Positions 1-10,808 of a stretch of 64,000 nucleotides of DNA are shown in pieces. Source of the stretch: Nageia nagi (taxonomy: Eukaryota > Pinophyta); the NCBI GenBank assembly GCA_050084985.1, contig JBITNC010000001.1, positions 49,042,001-49,106,000 of the forward strand, written 5' to 3'. Every line of letters starts with the position of its first letter. The first letter of the stretch is position 1. The notes under the pieces are model-generated. The model made no database searches. It saw nothing but the letters and a program-made list of their open reading frames with translations, and was not told the DNA's origin. Both the position numbers and the translations under genes were made by a program.

Positions 1-491
1 ATGTTAATGATAATAGAATATAATTTACTTCTTGATCTCTTGATTATAATCTCCTTATCTTTGTTCTTAAATCATTGTGTTATATGCTTGTTTGCACTTC
101 ATGGATTGTGAGAGCTTATCAATAGTTAATCCATATCTACAAAGTGCTTGTATGTTATTATTACTTGGAGTTTCATGTATTATTTGGTGGTTACAAAATC
201 AAACCATTCAAACAACTTGGATTCTATTATAATGGATGCTTATGCTGGTCCAGATTTTTGCTTTTACTTATTTGCACTCACTAACCTAGAATCTTAGATT
301 TGCTTTAGTTTTCAAAGTTTGCTTTCTACAACCTTTTCTTTTGCAATTACTAGTCTAATCCTGATAGAAACCAACCTTCTTTGGAGATACATTTCTAGTA
401 ATAGAAATCACATCATTAGAATTATAATTGTGACTTTGATACATGAGCACATGTAAAAATTACATAATCTTATTCAATAGTATTATAATTA
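1..491 (+). repeat. 5' LTR of element A (partial)
   Basis: This is the 3' two-thirds of the left LTR, truncated by the window edge. It aligns from end to end with about 15719-16207; shared landmarks include 'gtttgcacttcatggatt' and 'ttattattacttggag'. The two copies differ by many substitutions, so the insertion is old. The right border is set by the primer site a few bases downstream and is good to about 10 bases. Confidence 0.85.
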
Positions 492-495
492 TTTT

Positions 496-515
496 TGGCA
501 TGCTTTGTGGGATGA
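496..515 (+). other. Primer binding site of element A (tRNA-Asp-like, degenerate)
   Basis: The run tttttggcatgctttgtggg follows the LTR directly. It resembles the TGGCGCC... primer site complementary to the 3' end of tRNA-Asp that Athila/Tat-type plant elements use. The differences are mainly C to T or G to A changes, and the CpGs are gone. Element D has almost the same sequence at 47787. Confidence 0.55.
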
Positions 516-829
516 TCTCTTACCATGTATTAAATTATTCATGATCATTATATCTTGATGGTGACTCCACTCAAATGAAACCTATTCTTTATTTGTAAAG
601 TTTGAACCCAAAAAAGTTTTACTTCTTTTTATTTTTGTTGATTATGAGAATAAGGTCATAAATTAATAAAGCTAAAGAATTTTCTATCATTGAAGGTTTC
701 AAGAGATCTATTGAAACCCCAGTTAGGAAATCTAAATCTCTTATAGATCTTACTCATATTTTGAATCTCATTGCATTGAATTCTATTCCACCTTTTAACA
801 AAAGGAACATAATCAATCCACTTGTTCAA
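516..829 (+). other. Leader of element A, no gene seen
   Basis: About 310 bases lie between the primer site and the first gag start codon. A plus-frame reading is open from about 661 into gag without an ATG, so gag could have a longer N-terminus. I see no other feature. Confidence 0.4.
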
Positions 830-1148
830 ATGGCTCAACTTCCTACTACACCTCTTATTTATCCATAATGGAAGGCTTCTGGAGCTCTCTAAATTATAAA
901 TCCCTATGAGATTCCAGTGCAAGCTACCAAAGCTTTGCAGAATTGGGATGGTTATGGAAATAATACTTATGAACATTATCAAGATATTACAAAAATGGAA
1001 AATAAGCATAACATATTCCATGAATATGTGATGCTCATATTGCTTGCCATGTCTCTCTGCAAGAAGGTTTTGGATTAGTATAGAATACTTCCATCCAATT
1101 ATATCACTACATGTGATCCAAAATTTGTACAAAATTTGTATCTATTCA
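830..1148 (+). pseudogene. gag of element A, 5' part
   Basis: This is the N-terminal part of a retrotransposon capsid polyprotein. I chose ATG 830 because the reading MAQLPT matches MA(stop)PT at the gag start of element D (48157). The motif IP-QAT followed by YEHYQD is also shared with D. Two in-frame stops fall where Gln or Trp is expected. The coding sequence runs into the insertion at 1149 just after the FVQNLYLF reading (D has FFQYLIKIF) and resumes at about 2783. Gag packages the RNA in cytoplasmic virus-like particles; this copy cannot make a protein. Confidence 0.7.
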
Positions 1149-2782
1149 GTGTTCTAGAAGGGTATGTTCAGTGAGTTCACTTTGTTGCTAGCTTTTTGAA
1201 GCCTCTTCTGGATTGCAATTTCAATTTCATATGTGCAAGATATGACTTTTTTAAGTTTGGTGTGATTTTTGGTATTTTTTTCAAATATTTGAAAAGGTTT
1301 AAAAAAATTAATAAAAGTTTGAAAATATAATTGGGCTATAAGATTAATAAAGTTTGGGGACCTTCCAAGCCACCATGGCAATATGGAGGTGATAGGGTGC
1401 TAAAGTAGCCATTTTCCAACATGGATTTGGGAAAATGGGAGGTAAAAGCTAGTTGGGAATTGCATGACGTTGGATAGAGATCTACCTTGGGACTTGATTT
1501 ACTAGCATGGAGTTGAGTAGGGACCTTCTTGATACTACCAATGTGAAGGAATAGATGAATTTTGGGAGCCACAAAGGGTGTTTGAGTTGCTTCTTTAAAG
1601 ACATGGTGGATCCCGAAGTTAAGGGGAGTGGACAAGAAAGGCTTGGTAGCCACCTGACAACCCACTAGCCACCATCTACTAGCCTCTTGATATGGCATGG
1701 AGTGGAGTAGGGTCATTTGGGATAAGCAAAGAAGATTTGAAGGAGTAAGCTATGTGGAAATGAGCTAGCCACTAGGAAGGGATCATGTGGAGCTAGAAGA
1801 AGACTCCATGGGGGTTGCTTGATAAGCTGCTAGCCCACTTTGTTAGCCACCTATAGAATATCACCTACCACTTATTCAATCACCATGGGATTAAATTGAA
1901 TGTGGAGTTTAGTCAAAGATTTGGACCTATTGGTAAAGGGAAATGTGCAATCAGCTAACACCATTGAATTCATCTACTGCTAAGCATTTACACCCCTCCT
2001 TCATTGAACTTTGAATCTCACATCATTTAAGCCACCCACCATTAGTCAAACAAGCTTGAACACTCTTAGTTAAGTAACATGTGGTATATTTATACTTGCT
2101 CCACCCCTTTTAAGTATTTGTATATAAATTGCATGCATGTAAATCTTTTTAAAGGTGTAGTTTTTATTTTGATTGATTGTAAGGCCTAAATTTGAGTTGA
2201 AGGATTATTTTTGAACCTATACAACTAGAGTGCATATATTTTTAGTTTTGAAGATTAATCTAGGGAGCTAAGATCAATGATATGAACACCAAAATTGGAG
2301 ATATTGTTAAAAAAATAAATGGGTATCTTAATACAACATTTTTTGTTAGATAAATAGGTTGTAAAATTTTTTTTTAAGAGAGAAAAATTCTAGAGAGAAG
2401 GTTAATGAGAAATTGAAGGGTTTTACAGAGAGCATACATGATTTTCAAAGACATGAGAAACCTAAGAGCTAGAATAAGATTGCAAAATTGTATTTTTAAG
2501 CCCATAAAGAGTTTGTAAAGAGAGAGGAGTGAGGAGTGAAGAGCCTTAAGAGACCATTTTGTAACACCCATCATTATATTGTAGAGAGCATTTGCAGGAG
2601 TAGTTAGGAATTTTTGAACCTGGGTAAAATTTGTCTCTTATTTGTGTATGGTGTTTATTTTTCCTTAATTTCATTTATTTAATCATTTATTTCCAAGCAC
2701 TTGATTTGAATATTAAGTGTGTAGTTTTGAATTCTTTGAAGAAATTATGGATCAACATGGGCTCAATTTGTAGAACCCCTCA
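1149..2782 (+). mobile_element. Solo-LTR-like insertion inside gag of element A
   Basis: These 1,634 bases interrupt the gag reading frame. Element D has the two halves contiguous, so the segment is an insertion. It begins TGTTCTAG and ends CCCCTCA, the TG...CA ends expected of an LTR, and has a TATA-like tatataaatt at 2121. The flanking pentamers ttcag (1144-1148) and ttctt (2783-2787) match only partly as a target duplication. I see no coding domain inside; open frames on the minus strand at 1336-1716 and 2374-2574 match nothing I know. A solo LTR of a different family is the simplest reading, and a non-autonomous element is the alternative. No second copy is visible in this window. Confidence 0.55.
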
Positions 2783-4199
2783 TTCTTGAATTTAACAAGT
2801 TTTTATGATCCCTCCTCATTGCTATCATATTTTAATTTTATTCAAAGATATCCTATGGAGAATATTTTTGACTTTAACCTTAGATTTTCAAAATGTTGGG
2901 CTAGAGTGCCTCTTGCTATGATGCCACATCCTTCTGTGGCTTTGATGTTTTATCTTAGAACATTCACTCTAGATCTAGCTTCTAGGATTCAGATGATTGG
3001 AGCATAATAATTTTTAGATATTTATAAGGTTTCTTTATAAGTTGAAGCTTCACTCATTTCAATAAGAAAGCTTCCTACTAGAATATTTGCACCTCTCACA
3101 TTTTCATCCTCTTCTTATATGAAACCTTCAATACAAATTTATCCTCCTCTACCTATAAATCAATCACTTTAGTTACCCCAATTGTAGCTTCCAACATCAC
3201 ATCCTCAACTTGCTTTACCTGCTATGCAATCATAACTTACATTACCATATCGTTTTACACAATTAACACTTCTTGCACCTACTTCTAATAGCAACTTATG
3301 GTAAGAAAATGCCAATCAAATGAAGATTGTTGAATTGGAAACTCTAGTAAGAACATTTTCCAATTAGAGGATAGCTAAACAAAGGGAAACTTAGAGACAA
3401 GGTTATTATGATTAGATGGATGATGGAGGATAATAAAGGAGGTATCCATTTCCTATCAAATATCAATAACAACTACAACAAAGGGATATTATTAGGATAG
3501 ATAGAGTTTATATATATTTAGAGGAATATATTCTTTCTTCTAATTAGGATTGGTGTATAGCTTGTAATGACCCTCATATCCAAAACTCTTATCCTATTTA
3601 CCAACACCAAAAAAGGTTGGAAGCTAATGATGGAGTTAACACTAAATACTATATGAATGACACAACATCAAAAGCTAATCTTATGAATATATCAAAACCC
3701 TCTAATAGAGTAGTTGAAACTAGGTCTACAGTTAAATAGTTTAAATCCCAAGGTAGATGCAATTTCTCCTAGTTATTTCCACTCAAACATCATCTACTTA
3801 TTACTCCAAGTTACCATCAAAGAGGCCTATTGGTGAATTTATGGCTAGTAACAAAGTTTATTTAAAAAATAAGTTCTAAGAAAACAACCAATCACTCAAT
3901 CTGTTGCTTCTCTTGAAATTCAAGAAAGGGAGAAAGCAACTAAGAGATTTAGATTCCCATCTCTTGCAAGAACTCATAGAGAATAAACAACTTAGTAATA
4001 TAAAAGAAAATATATATAAGAAAATTCTTCTCATATTATTCTATATAATATTATGTATGAATTGAAGAAGATACCATCAAGAGCATCACTATTTGATACC
4101 TTACAAATATCTAGACAAATTGACCTACTAAAGGTAGCACTATTGATACAAACTAAAAGATATGATAGCTAGAATTGCAATCTAGATGCAAATAAAAAA
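2783..4199 (+). pseudogene. gag of element A, 3' part (capsid end, nucleocapsid)
   Basis: The frame resumes with a segment containing IFDFNLRFSKCWARVPLAM, matching IYDFNLIFKKI of element D; this is the C-terminal capsid region. A Pro-rich, Gln-rich stretch follows. A zinc-knuckle remnant at 3554-3600 reads CIACNDPHIQNSYPIYQHQ, and its fourth ligand is now Tyr (TAT), probably from Cys (TGT). The spacing C-x2-C-x3-H-x4-C is one residue shorter than the usual retroviral knuckle. Stops are frequent throughout, and the gag-protease boundary cannot be fixed. Confidence 0.65.
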
Positions 4200-4739
4200 T
4201 TACCAGGTATGGGTAAAAATAGACCTCCTCCTTTTTACATTACCCTTGAATTAGAAGGACATATTATCCATAATTGCATGATAGATTTAGGGGAAACCAT
4301 GATAGTTATTCCTATAAACATATTTGATGTCATTGGATTTACCTACACTAGAGAATCCAATGGAATTATCTAGTTGGATGGAAAAAATGTCAAAACCCTT
4401 GGTGTAGTTAAATATATTCCAATGAAACTTCATAAGTGCTTAGGGATTTCAATCATCCAAGATATCATAGTTGTAGACCTTCCCTCTATTTCTGGTTTAT
4501 GCTTATCTAGAGAATTTACATTCAAAATAAGAGGGTACCTAGCTATGGATTATTACCATATGTCTATTCCTTTCAAGAATAGAATGTTTAATGTTGTCAA
4601 TGAGCCTAATACAAGATTTCTCAATGAGAAACTCCCCCAAGTTAACATGATTAATGAAAAAACCTTACTAACAAATGATATTGAAATGGAATTAAACTTT
4701 GTAGATTTATTTTTTGAACTTATGATCAATCACACTTAG
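4200..4739 (+). pseudogene. Protease domain of element A
   Basis: This is the aspartic protease that would cut the polyprotein. The reading PPPFYITLELEGH, then NCMIDLGETMIVIP, matches the hydrophobic-D-[ST]-G pattern of pepsin-like retroelement proteases. The catalytic Asp codon is at 4284, and Ser/Thr is replaced by Leu. Element D has the same block at 49862 (PPPFYISLTLE, then NCMIDIDAAITIIP). A conserved tail, with LSREFT and a YLAMDY...PF motif shared with D, links the protease to the next domain. One stop falls at the end of the core, and the segment closes with a TAG at 4737. Confidence 0.7.
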
Positions 4740-4748
4740 AGTAAGGGC

Positions 4749-5222
4749 ATGAGGAATTATGTAATTCTTGAAGATATCATAGATCTTTTAGTTCTTACCA
4801 TTCAAAAACTCAGAGAACAAAAATTATGGATAATGCACTATGATGGAGCTAAGTCTAAGAATGGTATTGGTGCTAGGGTTATTTTGAGATGCCCTTATGG
4901 TGAAATAAAAAAATTCTTTCCATTTGAATTTGAGTTGTATAAATAATTAGAAAAGTATGAAGCTCTATGGTTAGGGTTGGAACAAGCTAATAAGTTGAAA
5001 ATAAAGTGTTTAACCATTTTTGGTGATTCAAAATTGGTTATTAATCAGGTAATAGATAAGTGTTGAGCAAAACATTATTATCTCAAAAAATATAGAAATA
5101 GATTATGGGACCTATTAGAGAGTTTCAATGCTCTTAATTTTACTACAATCCTCAAGGATAAAAATAGTGAATATGATGCCTTAGCTCAGAAAGGATCAAG
5201 GTTTGATCCTACACATCACTAG
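4749..5222 (+). pseudogene. Extra (archaeal-like) RNase H domain of element A, upstream of RT
   Basis: An RNase H fold with all four acidic residues still readable: D in MHYDGAKSKNG (codon 4842), E in KYEALWLGLEQA, D in FGDSKLVINQV and the last D in YDALAQKGSRFDP. Such a second RNase H, similar to archaeal/plant enzymes, is known in Tat-type plant elements, where it is thought to help remove the RNA strand during reverse transcription. Its place is odd: it follows protease and precedes RT, whereas element C (40880) has it after the RT-linked RNase H. Element D repeats the odd order without any insertion nearby. Two premature stops are present. Bases 5223-5418 are linker coding sequence with a short open stretch and no known domain. 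Confidence 0.75.
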
Positions 5223-5418
5223 CTAAGAAAAAAAGGTATTCATTTTATTTTCAAGCCTTCAAAAAATTGACAATAACTATTTTTGGTAAGTTTTTGATGA
5301 TGATAAAGATATTAATACTTTCTTGGGTACACATTTGTTACGTTCAAATAGCCAAGAGTCACTGGTTGAGGCTTTCAAAGATGAAGATGTATTAAAATTA
5401 AAAAATAATATTTTGTTA

Positions 5419-5680
5419 AGATCCTAACAGATCATAACTGGATTATGGCTTATTCCTACAAAAATATACTAATTCTACACTAATGGATCACTTGTGCCAC
5501 TTTGAGGGGGTAACATCCTTGAGAATCACTTCTCACATAAAACTTAACTCATTTTTCTTCCCTTCTCAATAATAGGGAAACACCCTATAAATAACTTTTA
5601 CAACATAAGTAACCCAATGCATAATGCATATGGGACTAAACACAAGTACTATTCCTAATACATGTTATGGGGTCAAAACA
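5419..5680 (-). repeat. 3' LTR of element E copy 1
   Basis: This matches 63379-63640 along its length and the shorter right LTR (7605-7732) over the bases next to its inner end. On the minus strand it starts TGTTTTGACCCC and ends near ...GATCTTAA, where copy 2 ends ...GGATCA. The bases just beyond the LTR (5681-5695) read on the minus strand as the purine-rich ATGGGGTGGCAA, a fair polypurine tract. Confidence 0.7.
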
Positions 5681-6047
5681 TTGCCACCCCATTAAGGAAG
5701 CTTTTTCCCTAAATTTTATACACACCACACACTAACAAAACATAATACACACCACACACCTAATCTACTAAGGGGATTCATAAAATTCTTACCCCCTTAG
5801 ATAAGTTTTTTCCTCAAAGCTTGCCCAAAAGTATAAAGTACATATACAATCTATCCATGAATAATAAGGATAAGAGGGAACTAAGGAGTCAAAATTGGCC
5901 ATAGTAGCCAACAATTTGCCAAAGCTAAACATGAGCCCATCCATGAATCAAAATTCTACTCCAAGAAGGATGATGCTAATGTCAAGGAGGGAGAAAAAGA
6001 AGGATCTTGAAGAATCCACCATGCTACTGCTCTAGCATTGAATAGTC

Positions 6048-6580
6048 CTATGGTGGATGCTTGAAGGAAACATGCAACCTAAGATCATACATAGTAATGT
6101 AAGTGAGAGGAATATCCTCACACTCTATAACCCACTCCACTAGACTTGAACTCTTAGAAGCCACATCATTGGTATGGATACAAGGTGGAGGAAGGGCCTC
6201 ATACTCCTCAATGGGATCCACTAGTGCCACATCATATGTACTTATATAAATTAAAGGAAGGTCATCACACTCTATAATAAGATCCACTGGTTCCACATGG
6301 ATGTCATCATGAATCATAATAGGCTATGGATATGCAAGTATAGCCTCTGCTAGCTTGGCTAGTGAATATGCATCTCTTAGAGTTGGTGGATTATACATGA
6401 ATACATTATTTTTGACTTTTGCCCTTAAGCCATTAGTGAATAAATAAAGAGATAATTTCTCATCCATCACATAGTCATCACAAAAATCCTCAAAATATTC
6501 AATATAATGATACACCTAATTAGTACAAAATGGTAGAGCAATAGTATCCATCATCAACTTATTTTTTAACTAATCCAAAT
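6048..6580 (-). pseudogene. gag fragment of element E
   Basis: Minus-strand reading in two open stretches (6515-6324 and 6317-6048), extending upstream through a stop to about 6580. The part reading VYHYIEYFEDFCDDY, then LFTNGLRAKVKNN and PPTLRDAYSLAKLAEA, is the C-terminal half of a Ty3/gypsy capsid: the 'F..GL', 'P.tl.eA..lA...E' pattern. The part after AYP is acidic and contains a duplicated unit (ECDDLPLIYISTYD / ECEDIPLTYITMYD). No zinc knuckle is visible. Being gag only, the element would have needed enzymes from a relative. Confidence 0.6.
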
Positions 6581-7589
6581 ATCCTAAATTAGAGTGTGCA
6601 ATAGTTCTTGTTCATAACCTCAAAGAGGACCTCTTTACAAGAAATCGAAAAAAATGGAAAAAAGGTGCAATATTGGGACATCCCAAAAGGTCACCCCTCC
6701 CAAAAACATGCTACCTATGTCTAGCTTAACTTGGGAGTTTTTGAGATTTCTCAAGCAAGTTTGATTTAATAAAAGAGTTATAAATATATGCAAAATGAGG
6801 AAGGGGGCTTTTTTATTTTTTATTTTCAAAATTTTATGATTTTCCCTTCCTTATCTCATGAAACCTTGTTTAATCTTGCAACCCACACATTTTGGATTTG
6901 ACCCCTTTCCATCCTAACAATAGCTTGAACCATGTCACATCAAAATAATGGACCACATGCTATCCCTTGATTGCATAACTCAATCCACATCCCTAGCCTT
7001 CCTCCCACACTACATCCATTTACCTATTATCACACCCTTGCTATTATCATGATTTCTTTTATGCCACTATACCTCTTAAACCCTCCCTTCTTAGAAATTA
7101 CTAAGACATGATTATGGAGATCATCCATTATGCCATAAATATGAAGTTATCTGCATTCTTGTAAATCAGATCTAGCCACCCTTGCCACTTGCTTCATGGG
7201 ATCTACCTCTAAATGTCCATGCATAACCTTGAATCCTCTTAGGTTATCTTCTACCAACAAAACTGCTACACATGCATTCTTCGTTTGAATTTGCTTTCAC
7301 TCACAAACTTCTATTCTAGATCTCCTTGATTTGTGCAATGTACCTTTAGAACCATTCCATAATAGAAATCCACCCACATAACAAAATAAACCACATCAAA
7401 ATACTAAAAACCACACATACCATAAATCTACCAAAAAGTCAAAATGGGCCTGCACTGCACAAATGCGCCTATACAACCAAAACCACTCAACACACAAAAC
7501 TGCTCATAGATAATAAAAACCACTTGCATCAATAAAAAAACTACTCATAAGAGCCAAAATTAAAGCTTTGATACCATTTGTTGAGATTA

Positions 7590-7602
7590 TGGCTCTGATA
7601 CT
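7590..7602 (-). other. Primer binding site of element E (initiator Met tRNA)
   Basis: Plus-strand ggctctgatacta reads TAGTATCAGAGCC on the minus strand, one change from the TGGTATCAGAGCC site complementary to initiator tRNA-Met. A second similar stretch (plus strand, gctttgatacca, near 7572) lies just inside. The site is directly internal to the LTR, as expected. Confidence 0.65.
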
Positions 7603-7604
7603 AC

Positions 7605-7732
7605 CAGAAGCTCTAATGGCCAACTATAATAATCCCCTGTAAATAGCTTTTACAACATAAGTAACCCAATTCATAGTGCATATAGAAATAAACACAAGTA
7701 CTATTCCTAATACATGTTTTGGGGTCATAACA
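7605..7732 (-). repeat. 5' LTR of element E copy 1 (shortened)
   Basis: It shares the end next to 7732 with the left LTR at 5680 and is roughly 130 bases shorter, so it has lost the outer or middle part of the LTR by deletion. It begins TGTTATGAC on the minus strand. Confidence 0.6.
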
Positions 7733-7736
7733 TACT

Positions 7737-9400
7737 TTGCCTAAAGGTATTATTGCATTTGAAGATCTCTTTAACATATACGATCAATTAAGAAAAGGAA
7801 AGATTTTAGCATCTTCCAAGAACTTTAAAGAGTTAGAAATAGCTCCCAACAAAGTTCTCAAGGTTGGTATCAAGAATACATTAGAATATATTTTAGAGAT
7901 AGTTGAAATCATGAAGGAGTTTGTTGGTATCATGGCATGGAGCTATGATGACTTGAAGGTGTTTAATAAAGATGTTATCCAACACACCATAGAGTTGGTG
8001 GGAGGGTTAAATCCTTTTTGATAGAAGCAAAGACTAGTAAATCCTAAAATTGAAGTGGTAATGTAACAAGAAATTCAAAAATTATTTTAGGATAGGATCA
8101 TATATCCCATAAAGCATTCTACCTAGGTAGTTAACTTAGTGTCAGTTAGGAATAAGAATGGAGATATTAGGTTATGTGTAGATTTCTAAAATCTTAACAG
8201 AGCCTCACTTAAAGATAACTATCCTTTGCCTCCTATGAAACATATTATACATACTATTGTAGGATCATAGTACTTTTCCTTTCTTGATAGCTTCTCTAGA
8301 TATAATTAGATCTAGGTGAAAGATGAAGGTCAATATCAAACAACATTCACCACAAAGTAAGGTACATTTGGTTTTCAATGAATGCCTTTTGGCTTTTCCA
8401 ATGCTGAAAAAACCTTTGAATGGGCTATGGACCATACATTTAGTGAGTTGATCAATAAAATAATTTTATTTTACTTAGATGATATCACAATTTTCTCATA
8501 AAAGAAGAAGAATCACTTGTAGCATCTCCAATTTTTTTTCTAAAATGTCTAGAATTTGGAATCTCATTGAATATAAAGAAATCCATAGGTAAAGTTTTTT
8601 GGACATGTCATTTCAAGAGATAGATTCTCAATTGATTTGGAGAGAGTGGAAGCTATCTCCAAATGCACTATTCTATCTAATATTAAGAAGTTGCAAGCAT
8701 TTATGGGTCAAATTAATTTTGTAAGGAGGTTCATCTAATACTTTGCTAGAATTATCATTATAATAACAAAATTACTTAAAGATAAAGTTCCTTTTAATTG
8801 GAAAACATACCAAGTTATGGATTTTGAATAGATAAAATCTACCATTATGTCTAGTCTAATTTTAAAGAATTTTGATTTTTCAAAAGACTTTATCTCGTAT
8901 GCTTATCGAGTGGAAAAAAGCATAACAACAATTTTGATACGAAAAGAAGATAATCATGATGAACACCCTATAGCTTTCTTTAGCTAAACTCTACATGAGG
9001 CTAAGGAAAGGTATGGATTAAAAATAAGTGTTCACTATAATGAAATCCCTTAACAAGTTTAAGCACTATATCTCGTAGAATAAAATTCTAGTGCTTACCA
9101 TTCATCTTGATATTAGAGATTACATTCTACTAGGTGAGATGGATTCTTATAGAGATAGATGGATTACAAAGTTTCTAAAGTATGATGTTTAAATCTATCC
9201 TACTCAAGTGGTTAAGAGGGGAGCTATTTACAAATAGTTGGCTGAAGATTAGAGCTCCAAACATATCATGATTATTGAAGTAGAAAATGAAGATAGAAAG
9301 ATTTTGATAGTTATATAAGAATCAAAAAATTGGATAACATAACTTTGTATATATTTTTATAGTGGTAGAATACCATTTGAACTCAATGCTTCTCCAAAGA
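7737..9400 (+). pseudogene. Reverse transcriptase and RNase H of element A
   Basis: The RT resumes directly after element E. In order: the connector with SYDDL and HTIEL (7920-8010), NPKIE...VVNLVSVRNKNGDIRLCVD (about 8040-8190), DNYPLPPMKHI (8215), SFLDSFSRYN, FTTK.GTFGF..MPFGFSNA (8350-8405), and the active-site YLDD at about 8472. The thumb GHVIS and the LQAFMGQINFVRRFI motif follow. RNase H starts near 8800, reading FNWKTYQ, SKDFISYAY, then HPIAFFS..LHEAKERYG. Stops are dense, many at expected Gln, Arg or Trp positions (for example CGA to TGA before MPFG). The enzyme would copy RNA to DNA in the particle; this copy is dead. Confidence 0.85.
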
Positions 9401-10587
9401 GAACATTCAAATTAAATGCTCTCAATTACTATAATATATATAATGTATTATATATAAAACATCATGATGGTATGTTATTGATATACATTTATCCCATGAA
9501 AGTTATTGAGATTATAAAGGAATTTCATTCAAGATTTTTCAAAGGACAATATTAAAATTACACCACTACTGCAAAAATTTTATAGGTAGGTTTTTATTGG
9601 CCTTCCTTCTACATAGAATCATTTCAAATTACTAAAGAATGTAAAAAATATCATAGATTTATTGAAAGGAGAAGAATGGTAGCCATACCATTACAACCTA
9701 TCACAACAAAAGAGCATTTCTAGCAATAGGGCCTTTATTTTATTAGCATGATTAATTTAGGGTCTTCATCTAGAAATAAATTCATCTTGATAGCCATAGA
9801 ATATTTTACAAGATGGATGGAAGCTTATTCTACTAAATATCAACATCAAGATACAATCATTTCTTTTATGGAGATAATTATTACAAGATTTGGTATCCTA
9901 TAGAATGTTATATCAGATAAGGGTCTAATGTTTTTAGGAGCTAGAGTTTCAAATTTTTCTCTTAAGTATGGTATTTACTGAAAAACCTATTACAATGATT
10001 AACTTCAAGGTAATGGATTAGTTGAGTCGATAAATAAGAATCTATTGAGAATCTTGAAGAGGATAGTGGATGAAAATCAAAGGGATTAGGACAAGAAGCT
10101 TGACCTTGCATTATGGAAAAACCATATCACTTTTAAATATTTCATCAAAAATTCTCCTTATGTTCTAGTTTATGGGGAAAGAGCTATATTACCATCTCAC
10201 ATTGAGTTACCAACATTACAGTTGCTTAATCAATATGAGATGAATGATGTAGACCCATTACAGGTAAGGATGTTTGGTCTTATCTATTTGGATGAGCTTC
10301 AAGAGAATTCATACAGAGAAATTTAGAAGAGAAATAGTCTAATGAAGAAATGGTTTGATAAAAAATATGCATCTAATATTTCTTTCAAGTCTAGTGATTT
10401 AGTTCTCAAATGGGATAAAGATCATGCTAGGCCTAGATGCCATCAGAAGTTTGATTTTTTATGGTCCAAACCATACATCATTGTTAAATAAATTTGAAAT
10501 AATGCATTTGAATTGGAGGGAGTATACGGTCAGATCCTTTCTGTCATAATCAATGACCAACATTTAAAGTTGTATACCACACTTTAA
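9401..10587 (+). pseudogene. Integrase of element A
   Basis: The H2C2-type head is degraded: HSRFFKGQY around 9530, GFYWPSF, then CKKYHRF. The catalytic core reads FISMINLGSSSRNKFILIAIEYFTRWMEAYSTK (9740-9840), where the first core Asp is lost. The second motif ISDKGLMFLGA at 9915 keeps Asp, and GNGLVESINKNLLRI at 10012 keeps Glu. The C-terminal part follows: NSPYVLVYGERAILPSHIELPTL, DLVLKWDKDHARPR, then WSKPYIIVK and the final QHLKLYTTL with TAA at 10585. There is no chromodomain, in keeping with a non-chromovirus. It inserts the DNA copy into the chromosome. Confidence 0.82.
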
Positions 10588-10808
10588 TTGTGTAAGTTGT
10601 ATTATATGTATATATATTTAATTTTAATTTTCCTATGTGAAGTTTTTGAGTTGCATATTTGCATTAATTAGGGTAGTTAGCATTTTTAATTTGTTTTGAC
10701 CCTATTTTGAGTCCATGCCTTAGTCATTTTTACCTTTACAATTTTTGAGAAATTGAGATCCCTAGGGTTTAAACACTTCTAGCTTTCAATTCCAGTTATT
10801 TCTAGCTA

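Larger units (their letters stand above)
5419..7732 (-). mobile_element. Element E copy 1: gag-only LTR element inserted antisense in element A
   Basis: The segment splits the element A polyprotein between aRNase H and RT; D has no such break. Its ends repeat each other: 5500-5680 matches about 7615-7732 (shared run 'acaacataagtaacccaat'). On the minus strand it reads 5' LTR (7732 to 7605), an initiator-Met primer site, a gag reading frame (6580 to 6048), a purine tract and a 3' LTR (5680 to 5419). No protease, RT or integrase is seen in the roughly 1.9 kb interior. This fits a non-autonomous gag-bearing LTR element (TR-GAG type). A second copy begins at 63379. The target duplication is not clear (tgtta versus tactt). 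Confidence 0.75.

Noticed and set aside
656-1132. 158-residue open frame on the minus strand
   Set aside because: The plus strand in this interval reads as gag of element A and matches element D; the minus frame is its shadow.
1336-1716. 126-residue minus-strand open frame
   Set aside because: It lies in the solo-LTR-like insertion, matches no family I know and has no second copy; long open frames occur by chance in this composition.
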